64,000 nt of DNA from Podocnemis expansa (lineage: Eukaryota > Chordata > Testudines > Podocnemididae). Below are positions 44,501-56,500 of this stretch, in pieces. The notes beneath the pieces were generated by a model. That model searched no databases and was not told where the DNA came from. It saw nothing but the letters and a program-made list of their open reading frames with translations. The DNA is taken from contig ML681971.1 in assembly GCA_007922195.1 (NCBI GenBank), forward strand, positions 21,530,042-21,594,041, in the 5' to 3' direction. The position numbers were made by a program, and so were the translations under genes. Every line of letters begins with the position of its first letter. The first letter of the stretch is position 1.

Positions 44501-47500
44501 AGACCTGAACTTATATCTGTAGGCCATCCTTCCCAAGTAAAAGATGCTGTGCTACCTGACCTGGTGGAGTGGCATCAACTCCTTGTCACTGGCAGCTTCC
44601 AAGAATTCTTTGGGGTTAATTATTGTGTTTAAAACATCTGGTATCTCTGGAGTTCCCATTCAAAGATCAGAGCCCTGTTGTACTAGACAATCAGGTGCTG
44701 TTTACACTGTAAATAACATACTGTGCTAACTGCTAGATTGCCTGCCTAACCAAGTAGTAACAGGGAAAGATCTGCTTTCTCATTCTCCAGTGGCATTAAT
44801 CTGATTCCCAACAAAAGAACAGCTCCTCTGAGCAGTTGCAGGTTTGAAATGATCCCTTCCAGCTTTCAGAGAGACTAAACTGAATTCCTAAACAGAAGGT
44901 CTAGTTTCTTGCATTTGGAAACTTGCTTTTATCACATCACATGTGTCCAGATACATCTCTTTCCAGGAGTCTGTGGGTGAGATCTCTGGCTTGCAAGTAT
45001 CTAATTGCCTGGAGCTTCCCCACACCTCATCCCAAAATGACTAAGATCTTTAATATCAGCTTGTATTAAGGATACCAGGAGGTTTCCCGAAGGCTCGTAA
45101 CTGGAGTGGACGGTCCATTATCCTCAGCAGGACTCTGCCTTATTAAGTTTGTTGGGAGTTGTCTGGTTCAGAGTATCCTGAAGCCCTTTTAATGCAGTTG
45201 GGCATTTTGCAGCTGGAATTTCTCGAGTCTTCAGAACAATCCCTTTGATCGCTCTGCAGATGTCCTCGCTTTTCTGCCCATGGGTGGGAGGACTTGGGAG
45301 CATCACAACAGCATCACTTCCTATTCAAATTGTGGAAGGTCTCTGTGGTCCTGTGCAGGGGGCCTTCCTTTGAATCTCTTCTTGGATTGATGTTTGCGAG
45401 GCCTGTCTCATTAAAGTAGCAGGGCTGCTCCTGCTGAATAGCGTATGAGTGCTTCCCAGTAAAGCCCATGTGGCCTGCTACAAAGCTCCAGGTCTTCTGC
45501 AGGGGCTTATCCATCCCACTGCTGCTATCTTGGTCCATAGTGGCAGTCATTTTAAGTCAGGAGACTTCCATAGGAAGAGATTCTGTCTCCCTGTTCCCAG
45601 ATAACCCATGTCTGGGTTTTGAGGCTGCAGCAGGAAGGAGAAACCTTCCCACAGCTAGTATGCTAATACTAGCCCAGTATAATCCAAGGGAGTATGCCTC
45701 TGGTACTGTGGCTGCATGGAGTTGGCATTCCACTGCTCCCAGCGCATGGCTTCTGTCTGTCTCTGATCTGCCCAAGCTCTTGGTGTTTGCAGTTCTGCTT
45801 ATTGCACTACAAAGTCCACTTGGAGCACAGTGGTTCCTAATTCGATTCAGTTCTCTGTCATCGCACAGGTTGAATTCTTCAGGACATTTTTCCAGTGGGA
45901 ACAGAATGTCTGTTTCTAGCAGTCAGGTCCAGTAAGTAGCACAGAGCAGTATCTGACTTAGTTTTTTTCCTAAAAGAGCAGAGATTTGAATAGCAGACCC
46001 ACAATCTAGAATGTGAAGTGTGAATGCAGAGTGGGGCCTATAGTTAAGAAAATACATGACATGGGAGTTTTGTTAGGCTTCGTGCCAAGTCTGACAGCAG
46101 TGGGGTGATGGAGGCTCTCTGAATGCCATGGTGCATGTGGGTTTTTTTTGTTTTTCTTTTTGTAGGTTCAGATGTAAATAGCATGGATTCTGTGGACAGT
46201 GGCTGTGCCCTTGGGAAGACGGAGAATTGCCAGAACTCCAAACCAACAGTAGAGTCCAATAAGTCTGAGCTCACTATCTGGGAGATAGAGGTGCCAAAGG
46301 TAATGAGCCAAGATAACTCCCTGCACTGATCTTAGGGAGCATGCCCCAGTGGCTTGGGAATCCTTTCCTGTGTTGTAATCTTGGTTCTGCCACAGGCTTG
46401 GTGTGACCTTAAGCAGAGGGCAGGGCCCATCTACTCCTTTCTCTGTCTATAAAACAGGTGCTGTGCTTTCCTGCTTGTCAAGTGCTTTGAAATGTCTGCT
46501 GAAGGACTCCAAATGCAAAGGGTCATTGTAGTGAAACTGCCTTTTCGTTTTACACAGTGAACACCATGGTACCAAAAAAGCTGCTGCAACTGCATTTAGT
46601 CAGTAAACGCTGGAAACAATCATTGGCTGTCAGGGCTTGTCACATGGGGCAGGAACACCAACAACAAGGAGGTGATTTCTCAAGCGCACTAGTGTGTTGC
46701 ATGTTAATTGGTCTGCACAGATCTTGCTGGAGCATTTCAAAGTTTTTCCCTAGCACACTAGGAAGCATTATAAAGATCACTTGCTTGTAGTACATATAAA
46801 GACAGTGGCCTCTGCAATCCTTATATTGAAATATGTGCATTAAAAAAGGGTAAAAATGCCCCCTCCCTGACAATGAAATTAATAAACTCTGAAAAGCAAA
46901 AACTGTGGTAACTTGTCAAGGATGTGCTTTGGCTTCTTCTTGCCCATAGAGGGTGTTCAACTAATTTTCCGTGTTGTCTGTTGAAATTTGGTGTGCCTAG
47001 GGGGATAATTCACAAGAATGTGCTGAGAACTCCCCAGAAAGAGAGGCTGCCTCTGCGGGTTGGGGAGGATGCTCCACTTTCCATTCAGAGCCCCTTCCTG
47101 CTGCCCCTTCCCCCACCAAATCTCCTGTTCTATCCTGGCCCCATTCCCCAGACTTCACTTCACAGTTTTCATACTTGCACCTTGAAGCCCTGGATGGCTT
47201 CACAGGCACCCTTGTAGAACCGCTCCTTGCTGCTCCAAAAGGTTTGCGGCTCATTAGGGTAAGGCACCACCCTCTCTACTGGGTCAAACATGCTGCCTCT
47301 GTGATGGGCCAAGTAAACAAGCTTCTTTTTATGGGGGAGCTTGAACTAGGCACAGGGAACCAGCCCTGCAGTGAAAGAATCCAGATCTCTGGACAGCGAG
47401 GACAGTTATTTCCCTGAAGAAATTTGTGATTTTTTTGGTTAAAATACTTAGGGGTTTTTAAATGAAATACTCTGTGGTATCATAAGAAGTAGGGCCAGAT

Positions 47501-50500
47501 AAGAGATGGTACAGTTTCATTGAGCAGTTAGACTAGCCTACCTCAGGCCTGAATTTGGCCCATATTGTCCTCACCACATTTGCTGTTTCTGCAGACTAGA
47601 AAGATGGACTTAATAAAATGTGGGTGAATCAGAAACTGCCTGGAGCTACTGAACATATCCCTAAATGATGCTGCTCCAATGTCCTTTTGCATTTGATAGA
47701 AACCCGATCTGCTGAGTTCTGATGAAGCTCTGCAGCCCAGTAAGATCTGTGGCTTGGCTAGTAGGTGAAATTAAGCCTCTAAAAATTAGCAAGTGCTTTT
47801 CTCATTCCTAACTGGTACTTCTGTCTTTCCATCAAGCACTTGGTTGGTAGGCTGATTGGCAAGCAGGGGAGGTACGTGAGTTTTCTGAAGCAAACATCTG
47901 GTGCCAAAATTTACATTTCAACACTACCTTACACTCAGGACATCCAGATTTGTCACATAGAAGGTGAGTGAGATGAGTCCTGGTTATTTGGGTGGTGGTT
48001 TTTTTGTCTGTACTGTCTGAAATCTGATGTCTACCTTAAAATCTTGGGAGAAACTGCTTGGCTTACCACAACCAGCTAATGGGCATTCACATACAAGTGC
48101 CTTGTCTACACTAGAATTTTATAATGCCTCTTTCTTTAGCACAGACAAGGCTTATGAGGTACCATTTTCCCAAACCCTTTAGCAGAGAAGTGCATGAGAG
48201 GCTGTTCTCTATTTTCCTTAGCTGTATACCTGCCCATACAGCTACAGGGAGACTCCCAAGAGGAGAGGTAGTCAGTAGCTGGGTTGTGATTTGCAGCACT
48301 CACAGCCATACTCCGGCTAGCTGTAAACTGACTAGTTGCCTAAGCAGTTGAAGATGTAGGCTTTGGCACTTGCTGCACAAGCTTGCCAAGCTCTCTCCTC
48401 ACCTTCCGCCCCCATACACACCATCTTGTACTGTCCACACCATGAGGCCTCACTGCAGTTTTCTTCAAGCTACTAGAGCATGGCTAGGGCAGGCATGTAG
48501 TCTGTAAGTGGTTAGCATGTAGGTCAGAGATGGAAAAGTTATGGCCTGTGGGAGCCTTACATCAGGGCCTCCAGTTGGGCCTTACCAGAAGCCCAGAACA
48601 TGGTGGCTGCTCTTCCCTCCCAGCCCACCGCTTCTCCTGATCACACAGGTCCAGTGACTCCCTGATAGGAGCCTAGCTCTCCTTGTCCAGCCCTGTTCCT
48701 TCCCCTCACCCCACTCCTACTAATTGGGCCTGGTGGTGGTGCCATGGCAGGAATGCAGCAGCAGCTCTTCCCTGTGTGACAGCCATTCCTACCCCTCTAC
48801 AGCCCACCTAGAGGCAGATGTGGCCCTCAGGCCAAAAAGTGTGCCTGCCCCGATCTAGCTAATCCCCTACCAGCAACCCTGCTGAGATGATTTAGACAAC
48901 CAGAAAAAACCCTCAAACCCATGGAGCAAACATGTTTGCAACCATTCAGTTGTTCACTCTACTTGTATTTTATATCTTCTGTCTGGTAGGATTAGATAAG
49001 AGCCTCTTCCAAGCAGGGACTCTCTTAGACTTGGCCTATCTGTTGGGCATGAGTTTAGAAATAAAAAATATCATGTGCCTGGTGGCTGTAACCAAGCTCT
49101 CAAACCCCCAGTGTCATGCTGCTGGAAGGGGATGTCCATTGGCCGTTCATTTCATTCAGGGGATATGGTGCGTCTCTTGTCCAGGGCTGTGTGGGCATAA
49201 ATCTTCCACCAGAGCCTTGCGAGCATCATTTCCCTGGTATAGACATGCCTTTGTTCTGTGTTTGAATGGTGACCAGCACAATGGGACCCATTCTTGGTTG
49301 AAACCTCATCACTAAATAGATTTTGACAAAGTCACCAAAAATAAACCTGTGCTGAAATATTTTTGTAGTGATATGGGGGAGCCGGGAAAACGTTCCCTAT
49401 ATCAGACTCTTCAAAGGGTCCCTTTACAAAGAAATATCACTTAAAAAAAAAATCTTTAGCTTGCTCAGGCAATTATATAGATGCTATTAAAATTGAATTG
49501 TTTCTAAGGGATAGTAGAACCTCAGAGCTACAAACACAAGGGTTAAGAACCAGCAGGTCAACCACACACTTCATTTGCTGCTGCCTAACCACGCACCTCC
49601 CGATACCCAAAAAAAGGCATGTTGCATACAGTATTGTGTTAAACGTGATGTACTTTAAAAAGGGAAAGCAGACTTTTTCTGCGTAGTAAAGTCTGAAAGC
49701 TGCATTAAGTTCATGTTCAGTTGTAAACTTTTGAAAGAACAACCATAATGCTTTGTGCAGAGTTACGAACAACTTCCATTATTCCTAACTCTCAGGTTCT
49801 ACTCTACTTGTTGCCATTTCAGTGGCTCAATAATACGTCAAGTGTCAATTGTGAGAGTGGGTGGGAGGTTCTGTGGCCTGCGTTGTACAAGAGGTCAGAC
49901 TACATGATCATATTGGCCCCTTTGGACCTTAAAACTCTATGGATCCATTTATTTATGCTGTGTTTCACTCTGTGCTTGGCTCATTGTGGACGGACGATGC
50001 CATGATCAGTTAAATTTCCTCAGTTTAAGGGATATGCCTCACACTAGTGTAGCATAGGTTTTGGTCACAAAGTGGTTGAGGTTTTCAATGCAGGATCTAA
50101 CCATGCAGCTTTTGTTAAAGTTCATGGAAGACCCGTGGTTGGATCTTCTGCTTTATTTTGAAAATATCAACTGTCAAGAGTCACTGAAACAAAATAACCT
50201 GTTTATACTGGGGATTTTGTAAAACTTTTAGCTTCCTAACATGGAGCTTAGAAGTCATCGAATAGCCCTTTTCATTGAATTAGAAACCAGCACAAAATAT
50301 TCCCATGCAGGTGGCATCTTGGCTGTTTTATTTACATCTGTGCATCCAAATTTTTACCCACATCGAAAAATTTATTTGCTAGTACAGCTAGAAGAGGCCT
50401 TTGTGCCATCGTATGGCTTCGGAGAAATTACCAGGTGCTGCACTCAACACATCCACGTGATTTGACTGTCTTTTTATCTTCCAGGCTCTCGGCATCATGT

Positions 50501-53500
50501 GGACAAAGCGCTAAGTTTGATTGGGAAGAAGTTTAAGGAACTGAGCCTCACCAACATTTATGCTCCTCCAGCCCCATCCCTGATGCTGCATTCCCTCCCT
50601 ATGACTTCGTGGGTAAGTCCCAAGATAGCAAGTTAGTTGCATTTATGTGGTTAGGCTGTATGGGGATATATCCGCAGAACTGACCCAAATGTACTTAATC
50701 TCTGCCAGTCACAGGTCTGACTCAAGTCAGTTTTTGCCTATCAACCAGACACGTTTGCTCAAGAAAATAGGTCTTTGGGTTTTTGGTTTGTGCATGAGGA
50801 TATATTCTGCTGATGTTCTCAGTGACCATTTGCCATGTGGTCAGAGACTGAGACGATCCATTTCTTTGTATACTGGTTGCCATGTGACTTGTAGAATCTT
50901 GCTGGAATTGCTAAATTCCAATAGCTTCACATTCTCTTTTAAATGTCTTATTCTAGTTATTCACATCTGGCATCAAAATCAACTTCCACACGGTATTTCA
51001 CATCTGTTTCCCTTTCCAGATGTCTATAAATAACAGCCCCTTTTGTTATATATTTTACTGGTTACATGATGGACTTTGACATCTGTTAGATATCTGAAGA
51101 TAGCTTGGCAGTGTTGCCTCCAAAGGCAGCAGGGGGGCTGTTGTATATTTCTCATTCTTTGAGCTTTCTGCTTTGAGTTTGTATAACCATAAAGGGAAAG
51201 TGCAGCGCAGCTCAGGTTGTGATCGGTACGTTTAAGTTTTGCTAAGCACACCATTGAAAGTCTGATGGCTTCGCAATGGTGTAAATGAAGTGACTTGACA
51301 GGGAAATCAACGGCAGTTTCTTTGTTATAGAAACCTCTGTCACAAACTGCTACTTACTTGACAGTCTCAGTAGAGAGGCCAGGAATTCACATGAACACAG
51401 AATTAAACTACTTTCTCCAATAAGCAATTCTACCAGATCAGGGTTTGGGGTGTTCTGTCAGGCTGGAATAAAATTGACATGGTTAGTCCCTGTCATCTCT
51501 GATCCCTATGGATAAATAGCTTTCCTTAGTGTTGACGATACGGTTGCTGCTGCACAAGATATGTGGTCCCTGCCTCCAAAGAATTGATGCTAATTTTGTC
51601 CTTTTCATGAGCATGTGTCATCAATGACTGGTCCCAGTGTGAAATGACTCTCCTAGAGGTTTAGCTCTATAGAGCCCACTTCTGAAATCTAGCACCGTTG
51701 AGTCCCTTCATTTTTTGTAGTAGCATAGATAAGATATCAGTGAAACTGAGTTATTACTAGCCTTTGGAATGAGGGAAGCTCGCTTGTAATAGTATGTTAA
51801 TTGCAACCTAACGCTGCCTGTCTGTCTTTGTGGCAGCTCATGCTACCGGATGGAGTCACCGTAGAAGTAATTGTCGTTAACCAGGTGAATGCAGGACACA
51901 TGTTTGTGCAGCAGCACACTCACCCCACGTTCCACGTGCTGCGCAGTCTGGACCAGCAGATGTATGTCTGCTATTCTCAGCCTGGAATTCCAACACTGCC
52001 AACTCCAGTAGAAGGCAAGTCATTTCATTTCCCATGAATTGTCAAGGAGAAAGATTCCTCCTGGGATCTGTCTTTCCTAGCAGCATCTTTCCCCTCTGTG
52101 CTTCAGGGGGGACTTGAGTCTGGAGAGCACTGAAAGGGGTTTTCTCATTGCCTCTCTCCTGCACTCCTTAATAAATCAAACTACTAGCTGTTCATATCTT
52201 CAAGTTGGCTCTATTACCCAGAGATAAGGATCTGTGACAAAACTAGCCATGAGTGAGACAATAGGTTACCTCTGTAAGTATGGAACACAATCCTTCTTTG
52301 CACTGGTTGGTTAATTTTGTAAATGGTGTTACATGATTTTTCTATGGAGACTTCCCATGGAAAATAACACGCAATGTAAGTGAATGTGTGTGACTTCTAA
52401 ACACTGAGTGAGACAATGGAAGATTGGTTTAACAGCTGTGTTTAAAACCACCACCACCCCTCTTACAAGAGACTTTCTGGAAGGGGTATTAAAATGTCTG
52501 CTCATCAGCAAATGTCAAAACATGATGACCCCTCCTGTGGGTGGCATCTGCCTAGTGCAGGATTTTTCTACTTTCCTTGAAGCCTCTGATGCTGGCCAAC
52601 GTCAGGGTCAAGGTATTGAACTAGAGAGGGTTTAGTTCTCGTATCTGGCCATTCCTGTCTTCCTACCAAAGTGAATTCCGATCAGAATTTCTGTGGCCAT
52701 TGATAAATCTAGAATGCAAAATTTGCTACAGTGACAACTAGCTTGACTAAAGGCAGCTTTGCTACAATCAGTGTTCCCAGTTGCTCAATAGGGTTGGAGG
52801 GGTGAATTTTTCTATTTTCCTTGCCCATAGCTAGTGTTTTCATCTCCTCTCCCTTTAGCTGTGTCAGTCAGGGAACAGCATTGCTCCGCGTTCTGGAAGA
52901 TGCTAGCTGCTGGCACCCTAATTATAACATCAGGATTATTTTCTTTGCTATCAAACACTGTCATTATTCTTAGAGAGGTATAATTTCTGGCAATGTCTCC
53001 AGATTGCCTGTGCGTGCTGTCGGGTGGGGAAGGAGAATTTCTGACATGGCTGTTTCTGCTGTTTGTGTCTAATTGAAGCGGTTCAGCATGGCATGCCCGT
53101 CTTTAAAGGAGGGGGTGTTTCAATGAATGCAGGAATAAGGTGGGTGAGTCTGGCATGGCTGTTCCTTGGTGGTTCACAAAGGTGGCAATTCAGCTGGATC
53201 TCTTCTCCCCTAAGGTCACTTCTGTGGGACAGATGTTTGTCCATCTCGTATAGCACCTCTCAGAATGACCTCACTCCCGTGTCGGGCAATTCAGCTGTAA
53301 CTAAAGCTCTGAATACTTTCCTTGCCCAAGTTACTCCCAAAAAGCAAAAAATTAAATGTACTAAGTCCATGTAGAAAGCGTTTAAGAGCCCCTTATGGTT
53401 GCAGGCAGGGTTAGTCCTGCATCACCTTAATATCACTTAAAATCACAGCAAGGTGGTGAAAGCACTGTGTTGCTTCTGCAGCAGCTAGTGGCTCCAGCCA

Positions 53501-56500
53501 TGCTTGTGCAAGACGTTCTTTTGCACAGTGAGAAACAGCCCTTCCCTGAGGAGCTCATGATCAGAGTAGACAAGACAAAGGGTGGGAGGAGAGACTGAGG
53601 CACAAAGGGAGTGTTTGCTCCAGGCTGGTGGATCATAGACCAAGCAAGCAACAGAACCTGGGGCTCCTAAATCCTGGTCCGGGGCTCAGTCTGCTGGATT
53701 GTGCCACCTCGCTGCTGTGTGATACTAAGTCTCACCGGAAAGCAGCATGTCCTGCATTCTCTGCCTGTTCCTCAGCCCACGCAGGTTCTGGCTGTCTCTG
53801 CTGTTCCAATGGGCAGTAATCTCAAAATGGGCAGTAATGCTGACTTCCCCTTCCACCGTGTTGTGTTTTGCAGTTGGTGTGATCTGTGCTGCTCCGGGCT
53901 TGGATGGCGCTTGGTGGCGGGCTCAGGTGGTCGGCTACTTCAAAGATAACAGCGAAGTGGAGATCAGATATGTGGACTACGGAGGATACGAGAGAGTTAA
54001 AATTGACACCCTCAGGCAAATCAGGTCAGGAACCGTTTTTTCCCCTCTCCTGGCTGGGACAATAAATGGTTGAACTGATGGGAGGAAAGGAGTGCTAAAC
54101 TTTGTTTTGCATAAGTGATCTAAGGCTGAGTCCAGAACTCAAAGCCGAATCTACCATTCCTGTGTCTGTCAGAAGGCCATTTGTACAAATTGTGCTCAAG
54201 CTCCTTGTTAGGGGAACTGTACCTGTTCTTTGGCTGTAACTAATCTGAAATGAATGATTTCCTGCTGTATCAACCATAATCATTTTGAAGAGCAGTGAGG
54301 AATTAGGGCAGAGCTGTGTTCCTCCACTCCAATTGATTCTCTTTTTCTTTTAAGGTCTGATTTTGTAACACTACCTTTCCAAGGAGCAGAAGTTTTATTA
54401 GACAATGTGGTGCCACTTCCAGGTAACATAGATTGCTGTCGAGAAACTAATAATGGGCAGTTATAGTTCTGGGTTAAACAGTATTCCATCACTTGAGAAG
54501 CCAAAGTTGTCAAGGCTTTCTCTGTTCTATTTTGAGAGTGCCATCCGAGGCTTCTAGAAAGTGGATTAGAAAATATTGTTTTTCTTGCTTTATTTTTGCA
54601 TTTGTTAGCACTGTGGAGCTAGTTTCCCTTCCTTTCCAGTCTAGTTGATGCATGCAGGTTTTTGGGAGGCTGTGGATGGAGAGAGAAAGGTAGCAAAAAC
54701 TAAGAGAATATAAACTCAGAGCCACAAAGAGGCAGAACTACCAGAGCTACTGTGTAAACCCCTCTTCCAGTGGACTTGATAGCAAATGTACTGTACCTTT
54801 AAGGTAACTGTAAACAAACACATGCAGATGAATTCCTTGATCTACTAATCAAGCCTCTGACATTCTCATACTGAAATAGCTGTTGACTGTTGGCATGTGC
54901 AGTTCTGAGCATCCTAAAAAAAACTGCCTCAGTGCTGGAAGAGAAGGGAATGCCTGGTGTTCCTAATTTTTCATGTGTTACTGCTGAAAGGGGTTCCACC
55001 TAACATGGATATTGATACTAAAGATGTTAACCCACTTATGGCACCCTTGATATCAGGGCACCGGGTGTCGTGAGAGGAAACACTATGCCCAGCATAAGCA
55101 CAGCGGCTGCCTTGGCCAAAGCTGTAGGTGGCTGGCAAAGGTTGGAAGTCATTCCATCCCAAGTTGCCAACAGCAGAGTCCCTTTTTTTGCATATGCTTG
55201 CAATCAAGGACCTCTTGCAACATCTGATGTTGGAGATGCCTCACCAGGGTGGATCGAAAGAGCGGGTGGACAAAGAACAAAGTTTATCTTGAAACATCTT
55301 GATATTTAAGTATAAAGGGCACAAGTTCTCTGAGCCCGGAAGGTAAATGTTGTTTTTTCTTCCTCAAAACTCAGCACGTTGCTGCACTGTGTGTGGAAAC
55401 CAGAGATCCTAACCTCAGTGTTAATACTTTCCTCAGCTTGGGCAATGAAAAGTGAAAGAACTGTATTAATGAAGAGCACAGCTTGCAGTGTTAAAATTGC
55501 ATCCATCCAGCAAAGGATTTCTTATCCTGTAGTGTAATTCCATTGAATAGCACTGAGTTCCTATTGGCTTGTTAAACTCCCTGTAGGACAAGTGAAGAAG
55601 CCCTGAGCTTCCTGGGCATGAGAATGGGTCCTTTAAAAAGTGAAATAAAGTAAACTGCGATATCTGAAGACACAAGTGTCCCTGGTAATTCACTTTGAAT
55701 CTCGCATCCCTTTCTGCACACATGGCTACTGAACTAGGATCCCTTAAAAAGACAACTCTTCGTCGTGACCCCACTGTCACACATGTTCTGCCTGATCTTG
55801 TTCAATGTCATGGACAATGATGAGTGAGATTCCTTGGCCTGTATTATGTAGGAGGTCAGATTAAATGATCATTGTGGTCTTCTGCTCTTAAAGCCTAAGA
55901 ACCTGTGAGCATCTGATTTTTTTTCTCGTTTCCTTTCCAAAGATGAGGATCACTTTTCATCAGAAGCGGACGCAGCCGTTAGTGAGATGACCCGAGGTGC
56001 ACCCCTGCTTGCACAGGTGTGTGTGTGTGTGTGTGTGTGTATTTATTTCTCTACCTCACACTGGTGCAACTACTGCTGTAATATTGGTTCCCGTGCTGGT
56101 GGTGTTATGCATAAAGGATCTTGATAAATTGAAGAGGGTTCGGCAAAGTGACCTGAGATTTATTAAAGGATTAGAAGCCATACCGTATAGTGATTGACTC
56201 AAGGAATTCAATCTTTTTCTCTTATCAGAGATGTATTCTTGTCTGTAAATACCTAGACGTGGGAACAGAAATTTGATAGCAAGCTCTTTGATCTGGCAGA
56301 TGAAGGCATAACACAGTCCAGTGGCTGGAAGTTGAAGCTAAACTAATTCAGCCTAGAAATGAGGTTCACATTTTTAACAGCGAGGGTAGTTAAGCATTGG
56401 AACCATTTACAAAAGGTTTTGGTGAATTCTCCATCACTGGCTGTGGTCAGATCAAGATTGGCTGCTTTGCGAAAGTCTGTGTTCTAGTTCAATCTGGAAT

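Larger units (their letters stand above)
41596..46165 (+). other. AKAP1: AKAP1 intron 2
   Basis: The intron has GTAAGG donor and TTTTTGTAG acceptor. It contains an AT-rich low-complexity patch (43200-43330) and a hAT element (44060-44411). Two adjacent reverse frames (45124-45306 and 45314-45550) have plausible composition but no recognised motif, and are not called. Confidence 0.8.

Noticed and set aside
45124..45550. Two adjacent reverse frames in intron 2 considered as a nested gene
   Set aside because: No recognised motif, no splice signals joining them and stops between; coding support is insufficient.
52019..52024. GT at 52019 as an ordinary donor for exon 6
   Set aside because: Using it would add 4 nt and break the frame with exon 7, whereas the GC donor at 52015 keeps it and matches the family protein.
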